The position numbers and the translations under genes were made by a program. The notes under the pieces are model-generated. The model saw only the letters and a list, made by a program, of their open reading frames with translations. It was not told where the DNA came from and searched no databases. Below, piece after piece: positions 52,811-61,995 of a stretch of DNA of 64,000 nt. This DNA is from a bacterium (lineage in GTDB: Bacteria > Latescibacterota > Latescibacteria > Latescibacterales > Latescibacteraceae), in NCBI GenBank assembly GCA_021372535.1, contig JAJFUH010000050.1:20395-84394 (forward strand), in the 5' to 3' direction. Within the stretch, counting starts at the first letter, position 1, and every line of letters begins with the position of its first letter.

Positions 52811-54169
52811 ATGACAGATTCAGCCCGTGGAATCTATATGACCAGACGGCTTGGAATTTTCACCGCCACAGCCATTGTGGTGGCGAACATGATCGGCACC
52901 GGAATTTTTACGACCTCTGGCATCATGGCTTCCATGCTTCCCGGTCCCGGCTGGGTGATTGTCTGCTGGCTGGCTGGCGGTCTGATTGCGGTGTCCGGCG
53001 CTCTCTGCTATGCGGAGCTGGCGACCCGTATGCCCGAAGAGGGCGGAGAGTATTTCTATCTCAACAGGCTTTATCATCCGGTGCTGGGCTTTCTTACCGG
53101 ATGGACGAGCTTTATTGTCGGTTTTTCGGCGCCGATAGCCGCATCGGCGATGGCATGTTCGGCGTATATTTATGCAGGACTTCATACAGGCGATATGCCC
53201 GGCGGCGATACGCAGATCGATCTTGTCAAAAAGGTGACAGCAGCTGCGATAATCGTGGTTTTTACCCTCGTCCATTACCTTGGGCATCGCCCCGGCTCGA
53301 TCGTTCAGAATTTTCTGACTGTCCTGAAAATAACCATCATATCCGGACTGGCGCTTGCCGGGGTCGTACTCGGCGGCGGTTCGCTGTCGAACCTTTCACA
53401 TCAGGCCGGCGGCGGTTCCGGCGGTATGGCGGTTGGAACAGCCATGATGCTCGTAATGTTCGCATACAGCGGCTGGAACGCGAGCGCATACATCGCCGGG
53501 GAGATCAAAGAGCCCCGCAAAACGCTTCCCGTTTCTCTGATTCTCGGAACAGTGATCGTAATCATCCTCTATCTTGCGGTCAATATCTTCATTTTTTATG
53601 CGGTTCCCTACAACGAAATGCAGGGGGTTATCACCGTTGTCGAACATGCCGCCGTCAGAGCATTCGGTGAATGGATGGGGGACGTTCTCAGCATATTGAT
53701 CGGAATTGCCCTTCTTTCTTCGCTGAGCGCGTTCATCCTGATCGGGCCGAGAGTATACTTCGCCATGGCGCGGGACGGGCTGTTTTTCCGTTTTGCCTCA
53801 CGGGTACATCCGCGCTACGGTGTTCCCGGTACCTCGATACTTATTCAGGGATTACTTGCCGTGATCATGGTAATGATTGGCACGTTCGAGCAGCTCCTCG
53901 TGTATCTCGGTTTTGCCCTGAGCATATTCCCATGGCTTGCTGTGGCGGGGGTGTTCATTGCGCGAAAGAAACATATCGGTGACGGTATGGCGGTTAAAGT
54001 GCGGGGATATCCCGTTGTCCCGGTTTTTTATCTCGCAAGCAGCCTCGGCCTCATGGTTGTCGCGTATATCAACAGGCCGTTCGAGTCCTCGGTCGCGATT
54101 GCTACGGTGCTCCTGGGACTACCCTGCTATTATCTCTGGATTAAAGGTTTACGCGGATTAAAGTCTTAA
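52811..54169 (+). CDS. APC-family amino acid permease
   Basis: 452 residues, 12 hydrophobic helices. TM1 contains GTGIFTTSG, the unwound substrate-binding loop of APC transporters, and TM6 has FAYSGWNASAYIAGEIKEPRK, the second signature. ALCYAELATRMPEEGGEYFYL is also typical. Closest in pattern to the SteT/LAT exchangers for neutral amino acids. GGGGAG lies seven bases upstream of the ATG. Convergent with the next gene. Confidence 0.9.
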   Translation: MTDSARGIYMTRRLGIFTATAIVVANMIGTGIFTTSGIMASMLPGPGWVIVCWLAGGLIAVSGALCYAELATRMPEEGGEYFYLNRLYHPVLGFLTGWTSFIVGFSAPIAASAMACSAYIYAGLHTGDMPGGDTQIDLVKKVTAAAIIVVFTLVHYLGHRPGSIVQNFLTVLKITIISGLALAGVVLGGGSLSNLSHQAGGGSGGMAVGTAMMLVMFAYSGWNASAYIAGEIKEPRKTLPVSLILGTVIVIILYLAVNIFIFYAVPYNEMQGVITVVEHAAVRAFGEWMGDVLSILIGIALLSSLSAFILIGPRVYFAMARDGLFFRFASRVHPRYGVPGTSILIQGLLAVIMVMIGTFEQLLVYLGFALSIFPWLAVAGVFIARKKHIGDGMAVKVRGYPVVPVFYLASSLGLMVVAYINRPFESSVAIATVLLGLPCYYLWIKGLRGLKS

Positions 54170-54213
54170 TCTCAGTCTTCTCTCTCTTTTTCACTGCATG
54201 ATACGGAATGGGA

Positions 54214-55617
54214 TCACTCTCCGACCGCATCAAGTATCCCGGCTATAAACGAATCCAGATTCCATGCTTCCGGCTCCTTGGTCAGCCCGAGACGCACGAC
54301 CACGAGCTTTCGGGATGGGATGATCGTAAGACTCTGGCCATCGTGACCGAGTGCGAAAAAAGCATCCGGTGGCAGGTGAGGCCACTGTCCTTTTCCGGGG
54401 TGGGCGGCGCTTCCGGCATTGGTCCAGAAATGCGCGCCGTATTCTCCAGCAGGATCGGTCGGAGTCGGCGTTTTGCTGTAGGCAACCCATCCATCGGGAA
54501 GGATACGCTCTCCTTCCCAGACGCCGTCCTGCAGGTAGAGAAGGCCGAACCGCGCCCAGTCGCGGGCGGTTGCATACATGTATGTCGATCCCACGAATGT
54601 TCCTGACACATCGGGTTCCAGAACGGCGCTGCGCATGCCGATACGGTCGAAGAGAGCGCTGTGCGGAAAAGCAAAGTAATCGGGCAGTGTCCCGCCGACA
54701 GCGGTGCGGATAATCCGTGCAATGATATTCGATGTTCCGTTGGAATGAGCCCATCGTGTATCGGGCTTTGCTGCGAGTGGCTTTCCGGCTGCATAAGCGG
54801 CCATATCGGGACTTCCGAACATGATGACCGAGTCGGTAAGGGGAGGATGAGAATCGTCGAATGTCAGGCCGCTGCTCATCCTGAGAAGCTGATCCGTGGT
54901 AATGGCGCCGCACGGGTCGCCGGGAGAACTCCACTCGGGTACGGGCGCCGGCTCATGAACGGAAAGCTTCCCCTGACAGACCAGGATTCCGGCGAGCGCA
55001 TTCATCACGCTCTGTGTCATGCCATAACCGAGGAGGGGCATATCCTTCGTAAAATCAGGGGCATATCGTTCGGCAATGATATGGCCGTCATACACGACTA
55101 CAACTGCCCGTGTCCGCCGGTGAAGTTTGGGGTCCGGTTCGGAAAATGCCTCGTCCATGATGGATTTAAGCTTCTGAGTGTCGATCCCAGCCGGAAGGTC
55201 CTCGCTCACGATCAAGTCACCGGAAGGCCAGGGAAGATTTTTCTGATTCTGGGGTGTGGATTTCCTCCCGGTATCTGCCTGTGACCGTAATTCATCCTCG
55301 GTACACCCGGCCAGAAGCGTGCTGCCGAGCCCTTCGCGAAACAGTGCGCGGCGCTGAATGACTCCGAACGCCGTCGCGGTGACCGCATGATTCGCTGTAT
55401 CGACTTCCAGACGGATATAATTCACGGAATGGTGGAGGTCCTCGTTCATGATGGACTCGGGGCTCCGGCCCGAAACGAACACGCCCGAACAGAGCATTTT
55501 CGCCTCGACTCCCGCGCCGGCGGAAAGGAGCCGCCAGAGATAGTAGTCGGCATACCCGAACAGGAGAACGACAATGATAATAGCGATTCCCAGAAGAATC
55601 TTCATGTTTATTTTCAT
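54214..55617 (-). CDS. Beta-lactamase-family serine hydrolase homologue without catalytic residues
   Basis: 467 residues. An uncleaved or signal-anchor helix lies at about 5-24. The fold of class C-type serine hydrolases is clear from GILVCQGKLSVHEP, LLRMSSGLTF, DWARFGLLYLQDG and GHDGQSLTIIPSRKLVVVRLG. The SxxK motif is expected in front of it, but reads GMTQ at 199-202, so both the nucleophile and the general base are replaced; the second motif YxN reads HSN. The codons GGC and CAG each differ by one base from Ser AGC and Lys AAG. Probably a non-hydrolytic binding protein or a decaying gene. The start at 55617 is the first Met before the helix. Confidence 0.85.
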   Translation of the reverse strand: MKINMKILLGIAIIIVVLLFGYADYYLWRLLSAGAGVEAKMLCSGVFVSGRSPESIMNEDLHHSVNYIRLEVDTANHAVTATAFGVIQRRALFREGLGSTLLAGCTEDELRSQADTGRKSTPQNQKNLPWPSGDLIVSEDLPAGIDTQKLKSIMDEAFSEPDPKLHRRTRAVVVVYDGHIIAERYAPDFTKDMPLLGYGMTQSVMNALAGILVCQGKLSVHEPAPVPEWSSPGDPCGAITTDQLLRMSSGLTFDDSHPPLTDSVIMFGSPDMAAYAAGKPLAAKPDTRWAHSNGTSNIIARIIRTAVGGTLPDYFAFPHSALFDRIGMRSAVLEPDVSGTFVGSTYMYATARDWARFGLLYLQDGVWEGERILPDGWVAYSKTPTPTDPAGEYGAHFWTNAGSAAHPGKGQWPHLPPDAFFALGHDGQSLTIIPSRKLVVVRLGLTKEPEAWNLDSFIAGILDAVGE

Positions 55618-55773
55618 CGTACCTGGTCCCCTGGCCATGGAGAAAAGTTCAATCGTTAACATACTGACGCCTGTGATACAACATTGCAGCAGATTTTATT
55701 CTGCTGGTCATATAACCTGAATTTTTTGTAATCTTTTGAATAGATCGTATTATACGTTATCTCCCTTTGGTAA

Positions 55774-56430
55774 TTACTTTTTCGGGTACCCCACTGTCTG
55801 GGCAAGGATGATTTTCTGGTCCTCCCGCAGCTTCATCGCTTCGGCAAGAGCTGTTCTGTCGAGTCCCCCGCGCACGACTGTCGCCAGCCCTTCGGAAGCG
55901 CAGAACAGATAAATATTCTGGCTTATGAATCCGGTGTCGCAGGCTGAATAAAAATCACATTGCTCTTGTGCCGCGTTCCCTGTTCTCGAAAAATCAGCCA
56001 CATAGATGAGGTTGAGCGCTGCTTCCGTGACGAATGGCTGACGGCCGGTCTGTGCCCTGATATCGCCCGCAACAACTGGGTTCAGGCTGTGAGCTTTGGG
56101 ATCATAGAGATACAGCCCCTCTGCCGATGCGACATAGATATCGATCTCCTGCCAGTTCATCGCTGAGGGGGCGGTACGTTTCCCCGATTCGGGACGGTTG
56201 ATTCCGAACGCTGCCCACAGGAGGTTCGAGAGCACCTGAGGCGGGAGGCTCTCGCTGCTGTATTCACGGATGGTCTGACGTTCGTTGAGCGCCTGCATGA
56301 GAGGTTTACCGCCCTCTTTCTGCGGTGCTGGCAGAACTATGGGTTTGAGTTCCTGGGCGACGGTCACAGCGGTCAGCATACACAAAGCGGCCATTACCAG
56401 AGCGGTTGTTACAGTGATTCGTTTACTCAT
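55774..56430 (-). CDS. Exported SagB-type nitroreductase-like protein
   Basis: 218 residues. A signal peptide ends near VTVAQ at 26 and the mature part is a SagB/nitroreductase fold: QTIREYSSESLP, LSNLLWAAFGIN, TAPSAMNWQEIDIYVA, and the C-terminal LATVVRGGLDRTAL. It should bind FMN; flavin enzymes of this fold are normally cytosolic. GAGGAAGG precedes the ATG at 56430. Confidence 0.85.
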   Translation of the reverse strand: MSKRITVTTALVMAALCMLTAVTVAQELKPIVLPAPQKEGGKPLMQALNERQTIREYSSESLPPQVLSNLLWAAFGINRPESGKRTAPSAMNWQEIDIYVASAEGLYLYDPKAHSLNPVVAGDIRAQTGRQPFVTEAALNLIYVADFSRTGNAAQEQCDFYSACDTGFISQNIYLFCASEGLATVVRGGLDRTALAEAMKLREDQKIILAQTVGYPKK

Positions 56431-56693
56431 GACATGACCTTCCTCGGTAAAAAGTGTAACGGAACAGCAGACGGTTGATTCGTGCAATAATCACATACGC
56501 TATGCCCCTCCCGGAGAGACAGATAGCACTATTAAATCATTATCTGTGTCCAGTAGTTGTTAATATAGTAAAAAGAATTATCGAATACGTTGAGAAAAAT
56601 ATGTTTGTATTCAGGAGTGATAATGATTGAAAACAGGAGAATATGATAAAATTTCACGGAAGATAACACCATGCAGTTCAGTAACGACGCATG

Positions 56694-57554
56694 TTATCTG
56701 GCCTCGTTATAAATGATCTCAACAAGCGCTTTTTCCTGGTCATCAAATTCTTTCTTTATCTCTTCGATGCTCTTTCCGCTGCTCATGAGCGATTTCACTT
56801 TTTCCTGACGGCCGGTCATCGCTTCGATGGCGCTCCGTACACCTTCACGGTCGGTCATTTCGGAATGACCGCTGCAGAAATGCTCGGCATCAAGCGTATC
56901 GAGCATCTTTTTCAGAGTGCTGACATGCCCGAAAGAACTGCCGCCTTTATAGGCATGAATGAGTTGGGGACGGTTCGGGGTGAGCTGGTCTCCGACAAAG
57001 GCTGTCTTTTCTTCCGGAAAGTACACCACAATGTCACCGGTCGTATGTCCGATGCCGAAATACCGGAGTTCGATCTTCTTTGAGCCAAGATAGATATCCA
57101 TCTTGTCCCGGAAGGTTATCGAGGGTATGAAGGGAGCCAGCTCGGGCGTGTTCCATTCAGAGGGTGAGCCATCACGTCCGGTGTGGAAAAACTCCGCGCG
57201 GCAGTTTTCATGCCCGATAATTGTGACCGAACCGGGAAAAAACCGGTTGCCCCTCACATGATCCGCATCGCTGTGTGTGTCGATGAGGTAGAGTATGGGT
57301 TTGTCGGTGATGCGGTGTATCTGGTCGATCACCTGATCCACCGACTGTTTGTCCATCTTGGCGTCGATGACAAGAACCCCGGTATCGCCGATATATACTC
57401 CGCCCTGGGCTCCCTGGCCGCCCATGGTTTCATATAGCCGGTCGGAAATCTTACGGAAGGTGACCGGTCTTGCTTCACGCTGCTGGGCATAAGCGAATGA
57501 GCCTGTAATGATGAACAGACATGGAATGATGATAAATACAAGCTTCCTTTTCAT
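56694..57554 (-). CDS. Exported MBL-fold metallo-hydrolase
   Basis: 286 residues, signal peptide to about YAQQ at 24. The MBL fold has THSDADH at 93-99, where the second His of the usual HxHxDH is Asp96, then GHTTGD, FVGDQL and SGHSEM, which give the other metal ligands. Groups with this fold include lactamases, thioesterases and lactonases. GGAAG precedes the start. Gene order with the serine-hydrolase homologue and nitroreductase does not point to a pathway. Confidence 0.86.
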   Translation of the reverse strand: MKRKLVFIIIPCLFIITGSFAYAQQREARPVTFRKISDRLYETMGGQGAQGGVYIGDTGVLVIDAKMDKQSVDQVIDQIHRITDKPILYLIDTHSDADHVRGNRFFPGSVTIIGHENCRAEFFHTGRDGSPSEWNTPELAPFIPSITFRDKMDIYLGSKKIELRYFGIGHTTGDIVVYFPEEKTAFVGDQLTPNRPQLIHAYKGGSSFGHVSTLKKMLDTLDAEHFCSGHSEMTDREGVRSAIEAMTGRQEKVKSLMSSGKSIEEIKKEFDDQEKALVEIIYNEAR

Positions 57555-57625
57555 ATCATTATCTTCCTGTTTCGGTATGTGGTGTATGGTTTTCCGTACA
57601 ATCCGTCCGGACGGTAAAATCTGTG

Positions 57626-58480
57626 TTATTCACGGCCCATATTCGCCGCTTTTACGAGGATGCCGGGAATGGCTTCGTCCATGATTGCCTTCACATCCTC
57701 ATAGCGGAACGTCCGCTCCTCGAATGAACGCCGTTCAAGCGCCCGTATGAACCGTTCCTCGAACTCCCTGAAATATGCCCCGTAGATATGGTAGCTGTCG
57801 GCCTGGTGGACATACCGCCCGATCTTTATCTCTCTGCCGGACTGTTCGGCGATCATCCCGGCGATCTTTTTCTGGAGCTGTATGAACGCGAACATGTTCA
57901 TGAATGCCGCCTTATAGGCATCGTTGGAACGGAATCTGATGTTGGTGTTCAAATACCACGCGCCGTCGCCGCCCTCGACGAGCCTGCACCAGATGCTCTG
58001 GAGACAGGCGGGGTCATAGCAGGAGTTGTCTTCCCACACTTTCCATGTGATTGCCTGAGCGCGGCGTGTGTGTGGAGTTTGAGCCAGCTTGCCTGCCAGC
58101 AGTTCGATCTGATTGTATACGGTGTCCGTACCGGGAACAGAGTAGTCAAACAGCCGCTGATGATAGGTATATTCCCACCGTGTATCATTGGGGTCTTCTG
58201 CGTTTATTCGGACGCAGTGATCCTTGATGCCGTCGAGGACTTCCATAACGTATTCCTGAAGGTCCTCGATCCCTCCGGGGAAATCCTTGTGGATCATCGG
58301 TTCCGCGAGCGGATTTTTTATGACCACGGTCATGGAACAGTCTTTACTCGGTGGGTCATCGGGTTTGTCGTATTCGGTTTTTATGTTGCATCCCTCATGA
58401 TACACTTTTATCAGAGACTTCTCCCATGCTTCGGCAAGACATTCGCCTTCAGCCATCAAAACGGGAATGTTTCCGGTCAT
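57626..58480 (-). CDS. Thymidylate synthase-family protein, divergent
   Basis: 284 residues; start at 58480 behind GGGAGG. The frame upstream (69 codons) has no coding signs. The thymidylate synthase signatures are recognisable: RRAQAITWKVWED, the active-site Cys159 in DPACL (PPCH in ThyA), RSND at 184-187 and Asn195 eight residues after Asp187, the same spacing as the dUMP-binding Asp169/Asn177 of the E. coli enzyme. Overall similarity to E. coli ThyA is low, as in the archaeal-type enzymes. It should make dTMP from dUMP with methylene-tetrahydrofolate. Confidence 0.75.
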   Translation of the reverse strand: MTGNIPVLMAEGECLAEAWEKSLIKVYHEGCNIKTEYDKPDDPPSKDCSMTVVIKNPLAEPMIHKDFPGGIEDLQEYVMEVLDGIKDHCVRINAEDPNDTRWEYTYHQRLFDYSVPGTDTVYNQIELLAGKLAQTPHTRRAQAITWKVWEDNSCYDPACLQSIWCRLVEGGDGAWYLNTNIRFRSNDAYKAAFMNMFAFIQLQKKIAGMIAEQSGREIKIGRYVHQADSYHIYGAYFREFEERFIRALERRSFEERTFRYEDVKAIMDEAIPGILVKAANMGRE

Positions 58481-59006
58481 TAATCCTCCCTCTATATGTA
58501 AACGATTCGATGATATCCACCAATGACAACACAAGAAATCTGAATACAGATAAATCGTCCCGATCCGATATGGTGAATTTGAATAAAATTGATCGAAAGC
58601 AATTTCTGCAATGTTCAGGATTATCGGTACAGGACACTGCTCCGAAAACATCCGGCAGCATGTAACTATAGTATCATGTTCCGGCAAATGTTGTCAAGGT
58701 ATTTCTACATCATCCAGCATGTAAGCGTGCAAATACAGATTAATCTCATTCGTCCCTGCAGAATTTTTTCCCTCAGTCCCTATGTTCCTTAGTCTCTCTG
58801 TCACTTTATTATCATACATTTCAAAAAAAAAGTAAAAAAAATTGGAACCCCTTTTTTTTCAGGGAGTATAATTAGCTGAAAACGAGAGCGTTTTAAAACA
58901 GGTTCGGCATATAACAAAAAGGAGAGTGCCTGCGCAGGATTGATAATGAGCTGTAGTTTTTCAGGTTGATACAAAAACTCAAAATCAAACCTTATGGAGG
59001 TGCTCT
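58481..59006. other. Intergenic region upstream of the degQ-like gene
   Basis: About 525 bases with a poly-A stretch near 58822 and the promoter at 58842. No credible small gene was found. Confidence 0.5.
58842..58872 (+). promoter_or_regulatory. Possible promoter of the degQ-like gene
   Basis: A perfect TATAAT lies at 58867-58872 with TTGGAA at 58842-58847, spacer 19 bases. GGAACC at 58844 resembles the -35 box of extracytoplasmic-stress sigma factors, which often drive htrA genes; this alternative is speculative. Confidence 0.4.
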
Positions 59007-60491
59007 ATGTTTACCACAGTATCCAAACCCACCATTTCTGTTTTTCATCGGCTTGCCGGTGTTGTTCTTGTAATTGTTTCTCTTGTTGTTTTTTCCGGTG
59101 CTCCCGCATATGCTCTTGCCCCTGTGATCGAACAGGGAAAAATCATCGAGAGTCCATTCACAAAAATCTACGAAAAGGTTGCGCCTTCTATTGTGCGGAT
59201 TGATGTCAAGGCTGAAATAACCGAAAGCCAGCAGGACATCCCGGCGCCTTTCCGGCAGTTTTTCGGAGTTCCTCAGCAGCAACAGCATGAGCTTGTCCAG
59301 GGCATGGGTTCAGGCGTAATTATCGACCGTGATGGTCATGTACTCACCAATCACCATGTCATCGACAGCGCCGAAAAAATCACCGTTAAACTGAATGAAA
59401 ACGAATCCTATGATGCCAAAGTCGTGGGAACAGACCCCGAGACGGACATAGCTGTAATACAGATGGAGCTTAAAGGTAAAAAGCTTCCCGAGGAATATGT
59501 TGCTGAATTAGGCAATTCCGATTCGGTCAAACCCGGCGATTACGCCATTGCGATCGGTAATCCCATCGGTCTCGAACGGACGATCAATGTGGGGGTTGTC
59601 AGTGCAGTCGGCCGTCACGGCTTCAATGTTGCGGGCTCGCAGTCACCGCAGTTCCAGAATTATATTCAGACCGATGCCCAGATCAATCCGGGAAATTCCG
59701 GCGGTGCTCTTGTCGATATCGACGGCAAGGTTATCGGAATAAACGATATGTATACCGCCCAGTATGCCGGAATCGGTTTCGCGATCCCTGTCAATCTCGC
59801 ACGGAATGTCATGACCCAGCTTATCGCAAAGGGTGAGGTCAAGCGAGGCTTCGTGGGTATCCGTCCCGAGGAGATCACGAAAGAAATCCAGGAAGCCATG
59901 AATCTTCCCGGCAAGGAGGGAGTTCTTATCAAGGAAATTCTCCCTGACACCCCCGCCGCTAAGGCCGGTCTCAAACACGGCGATGTTATTGTGACGCTCG
60001 ATGGCAAAAAAGTGAAGGATTTTCAATCGTTCCTGTTCGAAATCGGCAATCATGCCCCGGGAGATACAGTGAATCTCGGCTATATACGGGAAAGCAAGGA
60101 TCGTTCGGTGAAGCTGACCCTGTCCGAGCGCCCGGCTATTACGCTTGCTCAGAATGGCAGTGCAGCCCCGGGAGATAACGGGACATTGAGCTGGCGGGGT
60201 ATCCATGTCGTCGATATCGGCAGCCCTGCAGCCCGTGATTTCAACCTCGGCGATGTCAAATACGGAGTCGTCGTGGTTAAAATCGATGAAAACAGCCCCG
60301 CTGTGGACAGTAATCTCAATGTCGGAGATGTCATCGTCGAGATCGACTCGAAAGAAATCAGAAGCACGAAGGATTTTGCCGGTATGAAGGATAATCCGGT
60401 ATTCAAGAACAAAACAATCCTCCTGTATCGTGAGCGCTTCTATCCCGATGGCCAGGTTGACAGGGGATTTGTCGCAGTAAAAAGTGCGTAA
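59007..60491 (+). CDS. degQ: Periplasmic serine protease DegQ/HtrA
   Basis: 494 residues. Signal peptide to about AYALA at 38, trypsin-like domain with His117, Asp147 and Ser231 (in NPGNSGGA) as catalytic triad, and two PDZ domains (about 275-370 and 400-490). The GIGFAIPVN and GNPIGLERT motifs are family hallmarks. The enzyme refolds or degrades damaged exported proteins. TGGAGG precedes the ATG. Monocistronic with a terminator at 60529. Confidence 0.93.
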   Translation: MFTTVSKPTISVFHRLAGVVLVIVSLVVFSGAPAYALAPVIEQGKIIESPFTKIYEKVAPSIVRIDVKAEITESQQDIPAPFRQFFGVPQQQQHELVQGMGSGVIIDRDGHVLTNHHVIDSAEKITVKLNENESYDAKVVGTDPETDIAVIQMELKGKKLPEEYVAELGNSDSVKPGDYAIAIGNPIGLERTINVGVVSAVGRHGFNVAGSQSPQFQNYIQTDAQINPGNSGGALVDIDGKVIGINDMYTAQYAGIGFAIPVNLARNVMTQLIAKGEVKRGFVGIRPEEITKEIQEAMNLPGKEGVLIKEILPDTPAAKAGLKHGDVIVTLDGKKVKDFQSFLFEIGNHAPGDTVNLGYIRESKDRSVKLTLSERPAITLAQNGSAAPGDNGTLSWRGIHVVDIGSPAARDFNLGDVKYGVVVVKIDENSPAVDSNLNVGDVIVEIDSKEIRSTKDFAGMKDNPVFKNKTILLYRERFYPDGQVDRGFVAVKSA

Positions 60492-60528
60492 CCGGTGAAA
60501 GTAGTTTTTAGCATACTATACCATTGAT

Positions 60529-60615
60529 AAAACGAGCGGAAGAGCAGGGCTGAATCGAAAGCAGGGGCGACTGAAACAGATGGTTCGGTTTCCTGCATCT
60601 TTCGCTCGTTTTTTA
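60529..60615 (+). terminator. Intrinsic terminator after degQ
   Basis: AAAACGAGCG (60529-60538) pairs with CGCTCGTTTT (60603-60612); the long loop holds an inner GCAGG/CCTGC stem. A T run follows. Confidence 0.7.
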
Positions 60616-60659
60616 CGACACCTGCACGTTCAACTGACTCGATTGATTCAATATTATTT

Positions 60660-60703
60660 TACCACAAAGACACAAGTAGGGGTAATTCATGAATTACCCC
60701 TAC
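60660..60703. repeat. Interspersed word plus 28-base perfect palindrome
   Basis: 60660-60675 is an accacaaagacac word. Directly after it GTAGGGGTAATTCA (60676-60689) is followed by its exact reverse complement (60690-60703) with no loop. Such palindromes are common parts of small dispersed repeats. Confidence 0.75.
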
Positions 60704-60848
60704 GATGTAACATCGGTCAGGTTCGAAAAAACAGCGAAAATCAGCGTTCCATCACATTTATAAACAAGCCGGGCATACATCCACCGTATTTTTCACTCCG
60801 CCCTCACAAATCCTTGCCGTCAGATACGATTGATTGTATCTTGTTTGC

Positions 60849-61817
60849 ATGAAACCTGTTATATGCAATTACTATGTGACCTGCCGGTGCAATGCGCGCT
60901 GCGGATTCTGTTCAGTCTGGCGTGAAAACGGGGCTTCGGCTTCGGAGGAATCATCGCCCGCCGTGGTGTGCAGAAACCTCGGGGATGTGAAGCTTCTGGG
61001 AGTGAAAATTGTCGATTTCACCGGCGGAGAACCCCTTTTGTATGAGGGTTTGCCGCAGGTGCTCGCGTATGCCCGGAATATCGGGCTGAGAACCACGGTC
61101 ACCACCAACGGTATACGGTATGTCGAACGGGCGTCCGGGCTCTCCGGTCTCGTTGACATTCTCCAGTTTTCCCTTGATGGCGCAGACCGTGCAACCCATG
61201 ACCGTGTGACCGGCGTACCCTCCTTCGACCGTGTCATGGAGGGTTTGGAGGTCGCCCGCCTGCTCGGCGAACGCCCCGGTCTGATTCATACGGTCACCGA
61301 TGAAAATCTCGGGGCTGTGCCCGATGTGTGTGCTCTTGCACGGAAGCTCGACGTTCTTCTGTTCCTCAATCCCTGTTTTTCCTATTTCGGCAATGGCGGT
61401 CTCTCGCGTGAAGGTGCGCTTAAGCTCGAGAATATGAGAGTTGGCAGCGGCGTCACCATCGACCGGGGATTTCTGAAATTCCTCATCGACGGCGGCAACA
61501 AAATGTCTTCTCCGCGCTGTCTGGCGGTCAGCTCGACCATCGTGATTTCTCCCGACGACAAGCTCCTGCTGCCGTGTTACCACCGGAAAGTCAGGTCTGT
61601 TCCCATCAACGGCCGTCTGCTGGCGCTGCGAAAATCGCGGATCGTCCATGAGGAACAGAGCCGTGAGGGCCGGTATCCCTTCTGCGAGGGATGCGCGATA
61701 AACTGTTATCTGCGGGCATCGCTGTTCAGAAGCCTCAACCCGTATTTTCTGCCGAGTCTGCTGTCGGCGGCTGACTACCTCTACGCCCGGTGGCGCATGA
61801 CGAAATCGGTTTCCTGA
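60849..61817 (+). CDS. Radical SAM protein
   Basis: 322 residues. The iron-sulphur site is Cys14, Cys18, Cys21 in CNARCGFC; the partial TIM barrel follows (DFTGGEPLLYEG, TTNGIRY, LQFSLDGADRATHDRV). Further Cys residues at CLAVSS, LLPCYH and CEGCAINC could hold a second cluster (twitch/SPASM-like). Start at 60849 is the first Met before the fold; no ribosome site is apparent. A sulfatase with a Cys-type active site lies 178 bases downstream, so a role in sulfatase maturation is possible but unproven. Confidence 0.82.
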   Translation: MKPVICNYYVTCRCNARCGFCSVWRENGASASEESSPAVVCRNLGDVKLLGVKIVDFTGGEPLLYEGLPQVLAYARNIGLRTTVTTNGIRYVERASGLSGLVDILQFSLDGADRATHDRVTGVPSFDRVMEGLEVARLLGERPGLIHTVTDENLGAVPDVCALARKLDVLLFLNPCFSYFGNGGLSREGALKLENMRVGSGVTIDRGFLKFLIDGGNKMSSPRCLAVSSTIVISPDDKLLLPCYHRKVRSVPINGRLLALRKSRIVHEEQSREGRYPFCEGCAINCYLRASLFRSLNPYFLPSLLSAADYLYARWRMTKSVS

Positions 61818-61900
61818 CTGCACAATTCATGAAATGTCCGAAACAGGTTATTCTCTATGTGACACTGTTCTGGTGAATATTGAATTTTACTGATATTTAT

Positions 61901-61945
61901 AATAATAGATGCCGAAATAAATTCGGCAAGACATCATCTGTTGTC
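61901..61945. repeat. Dispersed repeat family B, copy 3
   Basis: aatagatgccgaaataaattcggca with the catcatctg end word; in the same orientation as 11411-11474. Confidence 0.7.
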
Positions 61946-61995
61946 ACCGTATTTTTTCACCGGAACGATAAATCGTAACTGATACCGGGGGTGTC

